Shown: piece by piece, positions 52,634-61,844 of the stretch
Position numbering within the stretch: position 1 is the stretch's first letter
Layout of the letters: each line of letters begins with the position of its first letter
DNA from: CBDAQV01 sp965199335
GTDB taxonomy: Bacteria > Pseudomonadota > Alphaproteobacteria > CALMVH01
Direction: 5' to 3'
Assembly (NCBI GenBank): GCA_965199335.1
Contig: CBDAQZ010000001.1
Location: forward strand, 372,001 to 436,000
DNA: 64,000 nt
Notes under the pieces: model-generated
Seen by the model: the letters and a program-made list of their open reading frames with translations, nothing else
Told to the model about the DNA's origin: nothing
The model's database searches: none
Translations under genes and position numbers: made by a program

Positions 52634-54448
52634 ATGCGGCGGGTTCTTCTTTCTTTTGTTTTCCTAGGCCTCGGTACGGCGTCGGCTTTTGCCGCCGATA
52701 GTCCCAAAACCATCACCGATAGCGTTACCGTAACCTCCGCCATCGCCGAGTTCGGTTCGCCGCTTTACGATCCGATGCCGGATCATATGCCTTACGCAAA
52801 TCCCAAGGCGCCCAAGGGCGGCTCCCTCGTGCTCGGCGATTTCGGGTCCTTCGACAGCCTCAACGCCTTTGCCCTGCGGGGCGACGTGCCCGACAGCATC
52901 GGCATGATCGACGATTCCCTGATGACCGGTTCGGGCGACGAGCTGGCTGTCGCCTATGGTCTAATCGCGCAAAGCGTCGAATATCCCTCCGACAAAAGCT
53001 ATGCGCTGTTCACCCTGGACAAGCGGGCGCGGTTTCAGGATGGCACGCCGATCGTCGCCGCCGACTTCAAGGCCACACTGGATGCCATTCGCCAGCCGGA
53101 CGGCAAACCTTTCCTACAATCCGTCTATGTCGACATCGATCATGTCGAAACGCCCGACGATCATCATCTGAAAGTATTATTCAAGACGCGTGACAAGATG
53201 AAGCCGATCATGACGGCAGCTTCGCTGTCACCCTTGCCGCGCCAGTACTGGGCAAAGCACGATCTGGCGAAAACCACGCTCGATCCCATGGTCGGCAGCG
53301 GCGCCTATAAGATATCGGCCATCGATCCCGGTCATTCGATCAGTTTTACGCGAGTGAAGGATTACTGGGCCGCCGATTTGCCTATCATGCGGGGCACACA
53401 GAATTTCGATAACATCCGCTACGATTACTACCTCGACGATACGGTGATGTTCGAGGCGTTCAAGGCACACAAGATCGACTTCCATCGCGAGAACAGGGCA
53501 TCGCGCTGGACGCGCGAATATGACATCCCGCAGGTAAAGGATGGCCAGATCGTTAAGCGGTCCGTGCACGTGGAAACACCTCAGGGCGTGGAGGGGTTGT
53601 TCTTCAACCTTCGCAGGCCCCAGTTCCAGGATGTGCGTGTGCGTCACGCTTTGGCGGAGCTGTTCGATTTCGAAACTACCCAGCGGACGTTGCTCAATGG
53701 CCAGTACAAGCGGGAGAAAAGCTATTTCCCTGGTTCGGATTACGGTGCCAGCGGTCCGCCGACGCCCGAAGAAATCGCACTCCTGACGCCCTACAAAGAT
53801 CAGTTGCCGGCGCAGGTTATGACGGATGCCTTTGAGCCGCCCAAAACCGATGGCAGCGGGAACATCCGCGCAAATCTGCGCGATGCGCTGGGACTGCTGA
53901 AGCAGGCAGGGTGGCAGCCCGATAAGGATGGCCATCTGTTGAACAGGGCAGGACAACCGTTCCGTATGGAAATCCTGCTGGACATGCCGGCTTTCGAGCG
54001 CGTGATGCAGCCTTATCTCGACAATCTCAAACGAGCGGGTATCGACGCCACGATGCGCGTCGTCGACACTGCGCAGTACCAGGTAAGGATCGACGATCAT
54101 GATTTCGACGCGATCGAAGTCAAGTCGAACTTCTTCCCGCCGCCTGGGGCCGAGCTGCGCTCCTATTATGGTTCAGCCACGGCAGATGCAAAAGGGGCGG
54201 GCAACTGGTCCGGAATCAAGGATCCCGTAGTCGACAAGCTGATCGAGGATGTGATTGCCGCCAAGGATCTGGAAAGCCTTAAAGCCGCCAACCGCGCTCT
54301 TGACCGGGTTCTGTTGTGGCAATGGTACTGCGTGCCCGAATGGTACAATGACGAGGCTTGGATTGCGTACTGGAACGGCTTCTCCTTCCCGGACAGGAAC
54401 CCGCGTTACGGCATCGGTTTCCCCGATACCTGGTGGATCAAGCAGTGA
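52634..54448 (+). CDS. yejA: Oligopeptide ABC transporter substrate-binding protein (YejA-like)
   Basis: This 604-aa family 5 binding protein has a Sec signal peptide (MRRVLLSFVFLGLGTASAFA). Mature-region landmarks are YANPKAPKGGSLVLGDFGSFDSLN-type N-terminal motif pieces (PKGGSLVLGDFG), LFTLDKRARFQDGTPIVAADF, MVGSGAYKI, GLFFNLRRPQFQDVRVR and the C-terminal YWNGFSFPDRNPRYG. These features are typical of YejA, which feeds peptides (including microcin C) to YejBEF. It is periplasmic. In the usual operon yejB follows at once; here a DotA-like gene of 2.7 kb intervenes. Confidence 0.92.
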   Translation: MRRVLLSFVFLGLGTASAFAADSPKTITDSVTVTSAIAEFGSPLYDPMPDHMPYANPKAPKGGSLVLGDFGSFDSLNAFALRGDVPDSIGMIDDSLMTGSGDELAVAYGLIAQSVEYPSDKSYALFTLDKRARFQDGTPIVAADFKATLDAIRQPDGKPFLQSVYVDIDHVETPDDHHLKVLFKTRDKMKPIMTAASLSPLPRQYWAKHDLAKTTLDPMVGSGAYKISAIDPGHSISFTRVKDYWAADLPIMRGTQNFDNIRYDYYLDDTVMFEAFKAHKIDFHRENRASRWTREYDIPQVKDGQIVKRSVHVETPQGVEGLFFNLRRPQFQDVRVRHALAELFDFETTQRTLLNGQYKREKSYFPGSDYGASGPPTPEEIALLTPYKDQLPAQVMTDAFEPPKTDGSGNIRANLRDALGLLKQAGWQPDKDGHLLNRAGQPFRMEILLDMPAFERVMQPYLDNLKRAGIDATMRVVDTAQYQVRIDDHDFDAIEVKSNFFPPPGAELRSYYGSATADAKGAGNWSGIKDPVVDKLIEDVIAAKDLESLKAANRALDRVLLWQWYCVPEWYNDEAWIAYWNGFSFPDRNPRYGIGFPDTWWIKQ

Positions 54449-54517
54449 TCACGGGTTCGTGGCTCGATGGCCCGCATTTAGCGTGACTTAAGCCTTTTCC
54501 CCGTTATACGCTTTGGC

Positions 54518-57226
54518 ATGTCCCTGCGGTTTTTGAAAATCGTTCTTCCGGCCTTTGCCATCCTTATGGTGGCAAGTGTTGCACAGGCACAGAATGCAGA
54601 ATCGCAGGAAGGCCATGGCTCGGTCTTTTCCAACCCCGGGCAGGGCGGGCGCTGGATCGATCAGTTCTTTCCCTACGGTAATCCCAACCTCAGCGGGATA
54701 CATGCTGCCGTCGGGAAAATGCTGGAGGTCTACAATTCCGGTATCCTGGTATTGGCGACGATGCTCGCGCTCTGGGCGATCGTCACCTTTGTGGTCGATA
54801 CCGCGCACCATGGCACTTTCGGCGGCAAGCGGCACAGCGCCCTCTATGGCCCGATACGGCTGGTCGTAGCGATGGCGCTTCTGGTGCCCATGGCCAGCGG
54901 TTACAATGGGGCGCAGATCATCGCGCTCAAGCTGGCGGATGGCGGGTCGGGGCTTGCCAACTCGATATGGAAAAAGTTTTCTCCTGCGTCGACGTCGCTT
55001 AACTTCAGCCGCTCTTCCTTCGCCGCCGGAAATATCGACGCCTTCCTGCAGCAGGCGATGATCAACGAGGCCTGCTTTGCCGCGACCCAGCTGGATAGCG
55101 GCCAGGGCGGACCGGCGGGGTCGGTCAGCATCCAGGCATTCTATTCCGCCTCGTCCCGAGGCGGCGAGGAAACCGAGGGTGCGGAGATGCCGCTGACGAG
55201 CAACGGCAGCAATGCCGGCATCGACTCGATGATGTCCTACGGTGCGATCGCAACCGAGGCGCGCATGATCGGCCGGGTCGCCAGCGGCATCCGCATCCAT
55301 TACAATCGCATCGGCAACGACGATTATTGCGGCTCTCTCGATCTTCCGGTTCCAAACGTTCCGGATCAGAGCCAGCTGCAACCGGAAGACCAGATGGCCT
55401 ATGCGACCGCCTATCTGAAAATCAGGCCTGACCTCGCCACCTATGCGCAGAAAGTGGCAAGTGCGATCGATGCCGCGGTAAAGGCGCATTCGGCGCCGCA
55501 GCCGATTGCAGCGCCTGAGTCTCCAGGCGAAAGCCAGGCATTCATCCCGAACGCGGGCGAGGGGGCGCCTCTGGCACAGCCCTCCGCGCAAAAGCCCGTT
55601 TCGCAGATCGAGGTTCCGTATATCGAATTGCCGGTCAGCGCCTGGGACGCATTGATCGGCAAATTCAATGCCGTGCTTCTGGATGCGACCGATACGATGC
55701 AGCAACGCTACATCACCACCGAGGTCGAACGCGATTACGGTGAATCCTCGGACGATGACTGGGTCTGGGCGGGCAGCCTGTTCTTCAAGCTGACCAAGCT
55801 GTCGCATGACGATCTGAAGCTGCGTTACGGCATCGTCTCGGCCGGCCTGCCCAATTCCGATATATTGCCCGCGGAAATGCGGACCGATGGCGCCCTGTCA
55901 TCCTGTCCCGATCTGCGCAGCGACGTGTTTCTACCCGATTATCATTGCCGCCCCGACGGCAAGGAAACCACGCTGGTTATCAAGACCGCCTATGACATCG
56001 TGCACACGGTCGAATCGCAACGCAGCGGCAATGCCCTGCCGGCAATCGATGCAGGCCCTACGGCCAACCACAAGGGCGATGTGTTGTCGGGCAATCTGAT
56101 CGCGGCGGGCAGGCTGGATGCGGTCATAGCCCAACTTGCCCAGGGGGTGGAGACCAATAATCCCAATACCCAGAATCCCAATGCCAAACCTGACGAGCGT
56201 TTCGAATCCATGTTCGACGCGGTCAACATCGGCAATGCCCTGTACCTCTCGTCCACCTCCCTGTTTCGGGAAGCTGCACTGGCCGGATCAGCAGGAAATA
56301 ACGGTGTTTCCAGTGCTGTACTTTCCCTCTTTGCGGTTATGGTTCTGGTTCCTGCATTCTTCCTCGCGGTTTACCTGCCCCTGCTGCCCGCTTTACGTTT
56401 CTTCCTGGGCATGACTGCATGGTTCGTCACGATTTTCGAGGCCCTGGTTGCATTGCCGCTGATCGCCATGGTTCAGCTCAAGACCGAGGGCGAAGGGATA
56501 TTGTCGCATGGGCGTCAGGGCTGGTTCCTGTTGCTGCAAATGCTGTTGCGTCCGGCACTGATGATTTTTGGCTTGATGGCCGGCATCATCATCTTCGAAG
56601 CCCTTTACAGCTTCATCACCTGGGCGATCTGGTCCGGCCTGTTGCATATGACCGGCGATGCCAACCAGTTCGGCACCGGGATCGAGGGCATGCTCGAACT
56701 TCTGGGCTACCTGTTCTTCTGGAGCCTCCTGGTTTATTTCGCGGCCAATCTGTCCTTCAATGCAATCACGCAGATTCCCGATCGCATACTGATATGGATC
56801 GGGGCAGCGAATGTCGGAACGTCTGCAGCGGTCAGCGGCTCATCGGGATCGTCCGAGCAGGCTGCGGGCGCCACGGCGATCATCGGCGGTGGACCGCAGG
56901 GGCCTATCCTTCCCTCGGCCCCGGCTGCGACAATGGTCACAGGCAGTTCCATAAATCAGAGCGTACAGCAGATTGGCCAGTTCGGGGGCGCGGCGGGTTC
57001 TTACAACACGGGTTACAGCGGCCATATGGCCAGCGGCGGCGACAGCGCCAATTTCGAGCATTTCCCAACGCCTAACGAAAACGATCCGCCGGATGCGCCG
57101 CCGCCGTCCGTAAACACCACCATCAGCAACAATCCGAACGGGCCACGCAGCATTCCCGGCCGCCCGCAGCCGATCCCGCGCGAAGCCGGCGATTACGTTC
57201 CCCCTGTCAAGGGCGGCGACAAGTAA
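54518..57226 (+). CDS. DotA/TraY-family type IVB secretion membrane protein, short form
   Basis: This 902-aa paralogue of 46885-50937 starts with a signal peptide (MSLRFLKIVLPAFAILMVASV, cleavage near AQA-Q). Shared landmarks are WIDQFFPYGN, DTAHHGTFGGKRHS (94-107), YGPIRLVVAMALLVPMASG, GGSGLANSIW, the periplasmic domain to about 590, HGRQGWFLLLQMLLRPALMI and TQIPDRILIWIG (about 750-761). The tail after that is only about 140 residues, Pro/Asn-rich. DotA is an inner-membrane component of Legionella Dot/Icm; TraY does the equivalent in R64. The gene lies between yejA and yejB, 69 and 57 bp from them, on the same strand, so it may be read with the transporter. Confidence 0.88.
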   Translation: MSLRFLKIVLPAFAILMVASVAQAQNAESQEGHGSVFSNPGQGGRWIDQFFPYGNPNLSGIHAAVGKMLEVYNSGILVLATMLALWAIVTFVVDTAHHGTFGGKRHSALYGPIRLVVAMALLVPMASGYNGAQIIALKLADGGSGLANSIWKKFSPASTSLNFSRSSFAAGNIDAFLQQAMINEACFAATQLDSGQGGPAGSVSIQAFYSASSRGGEETEGAEMPLTSNGSNAGIDSMMSYGAIATEARMIGRVASGIRIHYNRIGNDDYCGSLDLPVPNVPDQSQLQPEDQMAYATAYLKIRPDLATYAQKVASAIDAAVKAHSAPQPIAAPESPGESQAFIPNAGEGAPLAQPSAQKPVSQIEVPYIELPVSAWDALIGKFNAVLLDATDTMQQRYITTEVERDYGESSDDDWVWAGSLFFKLTKLSHDDLKLRYGIVSAGLPNSDILPAEMRTDGALSSCPDLRSDVFLPDYHCRPDGKETTLVIKTAYDIVHTVESQRSGNALPAIDAGPTANHKGDVLSGNLIAAGRLDAVIAQLAQGVETNNPNTQNPNAKPDERFESMFDAVNIGNALYLSSTSLFREAALAGSAGNNGVSSAVLSLFAVMVLVPAFFLAVYLPLLPALRFFLGMTAWFVTIFEALVALPLIAMVQLKTEGEGILSHGRQGWFLLLQMLLRPALMIFGLMAGIIIFEALYSFITWAIWSGLLHMTGDANQFGTGIEGMLELLGYLFFWSLLVYFAANLSFNAITQIPDRILIWIGAANVGTSAAVSGSSGSSEQAAGATAIIGGGPQGPILPSAPAATMVTGSSINQSVQQIGQFGGAAGSYNTGYSGHMASGGDSANFEHFPTPNENDPPDAPPPSVNTTISNNPNGPRSIPGRPQPIPREAGDYVPPVKGGDK

Positions 57227-57283
57227 TGTCCTGCCCGTACGTTCCTTGATCCTGCCGCATTCGACGCGCTAGGTAAAAGCCAG

Positions 57284-58393
57284 ATGCTATCCTACGTCAT
57301 CCGCCGCCTGTTGCTGATCGTTCCGACGTTGTTCGGGATCATGGTGCTGAACTTCTTTATCGTGCAATGGGCCCCCGGCGGACCCGTGGAGCAGATGATC
57401 GCCAAGATGCAGGGGCATGACGTTGCGGCGACGGAGCGTGTTGCCGGCGGCGGAGACATAACGATGCAGCGCAATGCCGCGTCGATGCGCGAACAGCAAT
57501 CCCAGGCCGGCGGCAGCAAGTATCGTGGCGCACAGGGCCTTGCCCCCGAGCAGATCGCCCAGATCGAAAAGGATTTCGGTTTTGACAAGCCGATCGGCGA
57601 ACGGTTCGTGATGATGCTGCGAAACTATGTGTCATTCGATTTCGGCGAAAGCTATTTCCAGAACCGGCGCGTGGTCGATCTGGTGTGGGACAAGCTGCCG
57701 GTTTCCATCTCGCTCGGCCTGTGGTCGACGCTACTGATCTACGGTATCTCGATCCCGCTCGGTATAGCCAAGGCCGTCCGCTATGGCAGTTCCTTCGATG
57801 TCTGGACCACCGTCCTGGTATTGATCGGATACGCCGTTCCCGCGTTTCTGGTGGCCGTGTTGCTGATCCTGCTGTTTGCAGGTGGAAGTTTTCTTCAGAT
57901 ATTTCCCTTTCGCGGTCTTGTTTCCGATAACTTTGCGGATCTGCCATGGTACCGTCAGGTGCTGGATTATTTCTGGCACATCACCCTGCCGATTTTCGCG
58001 CTGGTCATAGGCGGATTCGCAGGCCTTACCATGCTGACCAAGAATTCCTTCCTGGATGAAATCGGCAAGCAATATGTGTTGACGGCAAAGGCAAAGGGCC
58101 TGACGCCGCACCGCGTCCTGTATGGCCATATCTTTCGTAACGCGATGCTGCTGGTCGTATCGGGTTTTCCGTCCGCCTTCATCGCCATCCTGTTCACGGG
58201 CGCGCTTCTGATAGAGGTGATCTTTTCGCTCGACGGGATCGGCCTGCTGGGATATCAGGCAGCGATCACGCGGGATTATCCCGTGATGTTCGGAACGCTT
58301 TACGTGTTCACATTGCTGGGCCTGTTGCTGAACCTGATCAGCGACCTGACCTACGTGTTCATCGATCCTCGCATCGACTTCTCGCGGCGATGA
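57284..58393 (+). CDS. yejB: Oligopeptide ABC transporter permease (YejB-like)
   Basis: This 369-aa inner-membrane permease has the family start MLSYVIRRLLLIVPTLFGIM. It then has the YejB-type long periplasmic insert (AGGSKYRGAQGLAPEQIAQIE), YVSFDFGESYFQNRRVVDLV, and the EAA loop AKGLTPHRVLYGHIFRNAML that contacts the ATPase. It pairs with YejE, whose start overlaps its stop (ATGA). Confidence 0.94.
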   Translation: MLSYVIRRLLLIVPTLFGIMVLNFFIVQWAPGGPVEQMIAKMQGHDVAATERVAGGGDITMQRNAASMREQQSQAGGSKYRGAQGLAPEQIAQIEKDFGFDKPIGERFVMMLRNYVSFDFGESYFQNRRVVDLVWDKLPVSISLGLWSTLLIYGISIPLGIAKAVRYGSSFDVWTTVLVLIGYAVPAFLVAVLLILLFAGGSFLQIFPFRGLVSDNFADLPWYRQVLDYFWHITLPIFALVIGGFAGLTMLTKNSFLDEIGKQYVLTAKAKGLTPHRVLYGHIFRNAMLLVVSGFPSAFIAILFTGALLIEVIFSLDGIGLLGYQAAITRDYPVMFGTLYVFTLLGLLLNLISDLTYVFIDPRIDFSRR

Positions 58394-59439
58394 CCATATC
58401 TCCGATCACCCGGCGGCGACTGCGTAAATTCCACGCCAACCGGCGTGGCTGGTGGTCGTTGCTGATATTCACGGCTCTGTTCGTCATCTGCCTGTTCGCG
58501 GAATTCATCGCCAACGATAATCCGTTGTTGATCAAATATGACGGACACTATTACTGCCCGGCGCTATACACTTATGCCGAAACGACGTTCGGCGGCGAGT
58601 TCGCGACCGAGGCCGATTATCGCGACCCGTACATCATGGACAAGATACATGCTTCGGGATGGATCTTGATGCCACCGATTCCGTATTCCTACGGCACTGT
58701 CAATTTCAAGGTGGTGGCGCCCTCGGCCCCAACTACCGAGAATCTTCTGGGCACCGATGACCAGGGCAGGGACGTTCTTGCGCGCTTGATCTACGGCTTC
58801 CGCATCTCGGTCCTGTTCGGGCTGGTGCTGACGCTGCTGGGTTCGATTGTCGGCATCGCAGCGGGCGCAGTGCAAGGGTATTTCGGTGGCATCACAGACC
58901 TGGCCATGCAGCGTTTTATCGAAATCTGGTCGGGCATGCCGCAGCTATATCTGCTGATCATCATGTCCAGCATCATCACGCCAAGTTTCTGGACGCTGCT
59001 TTTGCTTATGTTGCTGTTTTCGTGGATGTCGCTGGTCGGTCTGGTACGCGCCGAGTTCTATCGCGTACGCAATTTCGATTTCATCCGCGCCGCAAAGGCT
59101 TTGGGGGTAGGCAACATCACGATCATCTGGCGTCATTTACTGCCCAATGCGTTGATCTCGACCACCACGATGCTGCCGTTCATTCTTGCAGGATCGATCA
59201 CGACACTGACCAGCCTGGATTTTCTGGGGTTGGGTCTGCCGCCGGGATCGCCATCGCTGGGTGAGCTGATTTCGCAGGGTAAGAACAACCTGAACGCGCC
59301 CTGGCTCGGCATCGCGGCCTTTCTGTCGATTTCGATCATCCTGACGCTCGTCACCTTTATCGGTGAGGCCGTACGCGAAGCCCTCGATCCCAGGCATAGC
59401 GGCAGCATAACGCAAGCGCAGGGAGGGCAGGTGGTTTGA
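58390..59439 (+). CDS. yejE: Oligopeptide ABC transporter permease (YejE-like)
   Basis: This 349-aa permease begins with RRRLRKFHANRRGWWSLLIF. YejE-specific segments follow: FIANDNPLLIKYDGHYYCP in the first periplasmic loop and LLGTDDQGRDVLARLIYGFR. The EAA loop is AAKALGVGNITIIWRHLLPN. It overlaps yejB and yejF by 4 nt each, so the three are coupled. Confidence 0.95.
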   Translation: MTISPITRRRLRKFHANRRGWWSLLIFTALFVICLFAEFIANDNPLLIKYDGHYYCPALYTYAETTFGGEFATEADYRDPYIMDKIHASGWILMPPIPYSYGTVNFKVVAPSAPTTENLLGTDDQGRDVLARLIYGFRISVLFGLVLTLLGSIVGIAAGAVQGYFGGITDLAMQRFIEIWSGMPQLYLLIIMSSIITPSFWTLLLLMLLFSWMSLVGLVRAEFYRVRNFDFIRAAKALGVGNITIIWRHLLPNALISTTTMLPFILAGSITTLTSLDFLGLGLPPGSPSLGELISQGKNNLNAPWLGIAAFLSISIILTLVTFIGEAVREALDPRHSGSITQAQGGQVV

Positions 59440-61043
59440 GCCTGCTTTCCGTCAACGATCTTAGCGTCGACTTCTCGCTGCCCGATGGCGGAAAGATGCA
59501 GGCGGTCAAGCACATCTCGTTCGCTATCGAGAAAGGCGAGACATTGGCGCTGGTCGGTGAATCCGGATCGGGAAAATCGGTGACGGCCCTCTCGATCCTG
59601 CAGCTGTTATCCTATCCGGCAGCTTCCCATCCATCGGGTAGCATCGTATTCGATGGCAAGGATCTGCTCGGCGCTTCCGAGCCCGATCTGCGGCGCATCC
59701 GGGGATCGCGCATCGCGATGATCTTCCAGGAGCCGATGACCTCGCTGAACCCGCTGCACACGATTTCCAAACAGATCGGCGAGACGCTGACGCTTCATAA
59801 GGGGCTGCGCGGAGCGGCTGCCGGAAAGCGTATTGTCGAACTGCTGACCCTGGTCGGGCTGTCCGAACCCGAAAGCCGTCTGGATGCCTATCCACATCAA
59901 TTGTCCGGCGGCCAGCGGCAGCGTGTGATGATCGCCATGGCGCTGGCGAACGAGCCCGACCTGCTGATCGCCGATGAGCCGACGACCGCGCTGGATGTGA
60001 CCGTGCAGGCGCAGATACTCGATCTGCTGCGCGATCTGAAGGCGCGCTTTGGCATGGCGCTGCTGCTGATCACGCATGACCTCGGCATCGTGCGCCACAT
60101 GGCCGATCGCGTCGCGGTGATGAGCCACGGCGAGATCGTGGAAGCGGGGCAGGTGGAACAGGTATTCAGTGCGCCGCAACACGACTACACGCGCATGCTG
60201 CTGTCGGCGCAGCCAAAGGGGCAGGCAGTCGCGATCAGGCCTGATGCGCCGGCGCTTATGTCCTGCCGCAACCTGGAGGTTCGTTTCCCGGTCCGCGCCG
60301 GCGGCTTCGGGCGGGTGCGCAAATACATTCACGCGGTGGACGATGTCAGCGTGACCGTGTATGCGGGACAGACACTAGGCGTGGTGGGTGAGTCGGGATC
60401 GGGCAAAAGCACGCTCGGCATGGCCCTGCTGCGGTTGATCGACAGCAAGGGTGAGATCGCGTTTTCCGGCAAACGGATAGAAGCGTTGTCGGCAGGACAG
60501 TTGCGTCCCATGCGCCGCGACATGCAGATCGTGTTCCAGGACCCCTACGGTTCGCTCAGCCCTAGGCTGGATGTGGGGCGCATCGTGGGCGAGGGACTGG
60601 GTATCTTCGGGCTGGGAAAAACGTCCGCCGAACGCGATGAGATGGTAGCCGATGTGCTGGAGGAAGTCGGCCTCGACCCCTCCGCCCGGCATCGCTATCC
60701 GCATGAATTCTCCGGCGGCCAGCGCCAGCGCATCGCGATCGCGCGCGCCATGATCCTGAAACCGAAATTCGTGGTGCTGGACGAGCCGACCTCCGCGCTC
60801 GATCTATCGGTCCAGGCCCAGATCGTCGACCTGCTGCGCGCGTTGCAGGAAAAGCATGGCATCGGCTATCTGTTCATCAGTCACGATCTGCGCGTCATAC
60901 GTGCACTGAGCCACGAAATCGTGGTGATGAAGGATGGCAGCATCGTAGAGCACGCTCCGGCCGAACAAATATTTACCGCACCGCGCGAGGATTACACCAA
61001 AGCCCTGTTGGCAGCGGCGCTTGATTATGGGGCTGCAAAGTAG
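59436..61043 (+). CDS. yejF: Oligopeptide ABC transporter ATPase, two fused nucleotide-binding domains (YejF-like)
   Basis: This 535-aa protein carries two complete ABC ATPase domains. Domain 1 has GESGSGKSVTALS, QLSGGQRQRVMIA signature and LLIADEPTTALDVTVQ. Domain 2 has GESGSGKSTLGMA, EFSGGQRQRIAIA and FVVLDEPTSALDLSVQ. It drives peptide import through YejBE. The start is TTG inside the yejE stop (TTGA overlap). A short palindrome follows the stop. Confidence 0.95.
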   Translation: MSLLSVNDLSVDFSLPDGGKMQAVKHISFAIEKGETLALVGESGSGKSVTALSILQLLSYPAASHPSGSIVFDGKDLLGASEPDLRRIRGSRIAMIFQEPMTSLNPLHTISKQIGETLTLHKGLRGAAAGKRIVELLTLVGLSEPESRLDAYPHQLSGGQRQRVMIAMALANEPDLLIADEPTTALDVTVQAQILDLLRDLKARFGMALLLITHDLGIVRHMADRVAVMSHGEIVEAGQVEQVFSAPQHDYTRMLLSAQPKGQAVAIRPDAPALMSCRNLEVRFPVRAGGFGRVRKYIHAVDDVSVTVYAGQTLGVVGESGSGKSTLGMALLRLIDSKGEIAFSGKRIEALSAGQLRPMRRDMQIVFQDPYGSLSPRLDVGRIVGEGLGIFGLGKTSAERDEMVADVLEEVGLDPSARHRYPHEFSGGQRQRIAIARAMILKPKFVVLDEPTSALDLSVQAQIVDLLRALQEKHGIGYLFISHDLRVIRALSHEIVVMKDGSIVEHAPAEQIFTAPREDYTKALLAAALDYGAAK

Positions 61044-61079
61044 TCGTTCCCGATGCGCTGTGCGCATGACGCAATGACG
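61043..61079. repeat. Short palindrome after yejF, GTCAT-type (degenerate copy)
   Basis: ATGCGC-tgt-GCGCAT (61053-61067) is flanked by GTCGTTCC and AATGAC, a worn version of the GTCATTCC...AATGAC element at 6542. It lies between convergent yejF and the HD gene and may terminate both. Confidence 0.45.
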
Positions 61080-61081
61080 AT

Positions 61082-61720
61082 CTATATTACCTCGTCAAGG
61101 AATTGATCGACGAACCGGTTCATGAATTCGATCCGTTTCGCAGCCACCTTGCGGCCACTATCCGTCATCATCCCATCGCCGAGCTTCAGAAGCTTGGCAT
61201 AGAAATGATCGAGGCCGAATTTTGTGTCATCCAGCGGCCGGTCCTGAGCCTTTGGGTCTGCGTCGTCGTATAAGGCGCGCCCCAGCCGGCCCGAGATCGA
61301 AAACGTGCGGGCGATGCCGACGGCGCCGATGGCATCCAGCCGGTCCGCATCGCGTAATATCTTGGCTTCGATCGTGCACGGTTCGATTCCGGCGGAATAG
61401 CTGTGAGCCTCGATCGCGTGGGCGACGCCACGTACGTCACGATCCGGCCAATTCCATTCGGTCAGTAATTTGGTCGCGGCATCGGCGGCAAGCAACGAGG
61501 CCTGCACGCGCTGCGGATCGTCTTTTTCCATCTGGACCAGATCGTGCAGCCATACCGCGGCCAGCAACACGATAATATTGACCTCTCCCTCCGTATCCGC
61601 AATCGATAGCGCGTTACGCCGGACCCGGCGCAGATGGGAGATGTCGTGTGCGGCGTCGTTATGGGTCCAGGCTTTACGAACTACTTGTTCAAGCCGGGTT
61701 TCGAGTTCTTCATGCGTCAT
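61082..61720 (-). CDS. HD-domain phosphohydrolase
   Basis: This 212-aa protein has an HD metal site: AAHDISHLRRVRRNAL, then AAVWLHDLV, then AIEAHSYSAG and ILRDADRLDAIGAVGIART. This pattern matches small YedJ-type HD hydrolases, which act on nucleotides or related phosphates; the substrate is unknown. Length is typical. It is convergent with yejF and divergent from serC across 124 bp that hold the serC leader. Confidence 0.88.
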   Translation of the reverse strand: MTHEELETRLEQVVRKAWTHNDAAHDISHLRRVRRNALSIADTEGEVNIIVLLAAVWLHDLVQMEKDDPQRVQASLLAADAATKLLTEWNWPDRDVRGVAHAIEAHSYSAGIEPCTIEAKILRDADRLDAIGAVGIARTFSISGRLGRALYDDADPKAQDRPLDDTKFGLDHFYAKLLKLGDGMMTDSGRKVAAKRIEFMNRFVDQFLDEVI

Positions 61721-61762
61721 AGGTCCAGCTTATGCGATGCGTTTTAACCGTACAACTTGAGT

Positions 61763-61844
61763 TGACCCGGTGGCTTAATTCCCATAAATTCATAAGTGGG
61801 TCACCGCCCCCCACCGGGCGGCTCTATTCTGGAAGGAATAGCTT
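61763..61844 (+). promoter_or_regulatory. Two-hairpin leader before serC, serC RNA motif candidate
   Basis: CTATTC-TGGAAG-GAATAG (61824-61841) is a 6-bp hairpin that encloses the serC ribosome site. Upstream, CCCGGTGG (61766-61773) can pair with CCACCGGG (61811-61818), while CCGCCC/GGGCGG (61804-61821) and TGACCC/GGGTCA (61763-61803) are competing pairings. Two hairpins directly before serC, the second overlapping the ribosome site, fit the alphaproteobacterial serC RNA motif. The ligand is unknown. Confidence 0.6.

Noticed and set aside
46885..57226. A complete type IVB secretion or conjugation island
   Set aside because: Only DotA/TraY-like genes were found; no ATPase, core-complex, relaxase or coupling-protein gene, no integrase and no attachment repeats are present in the window.
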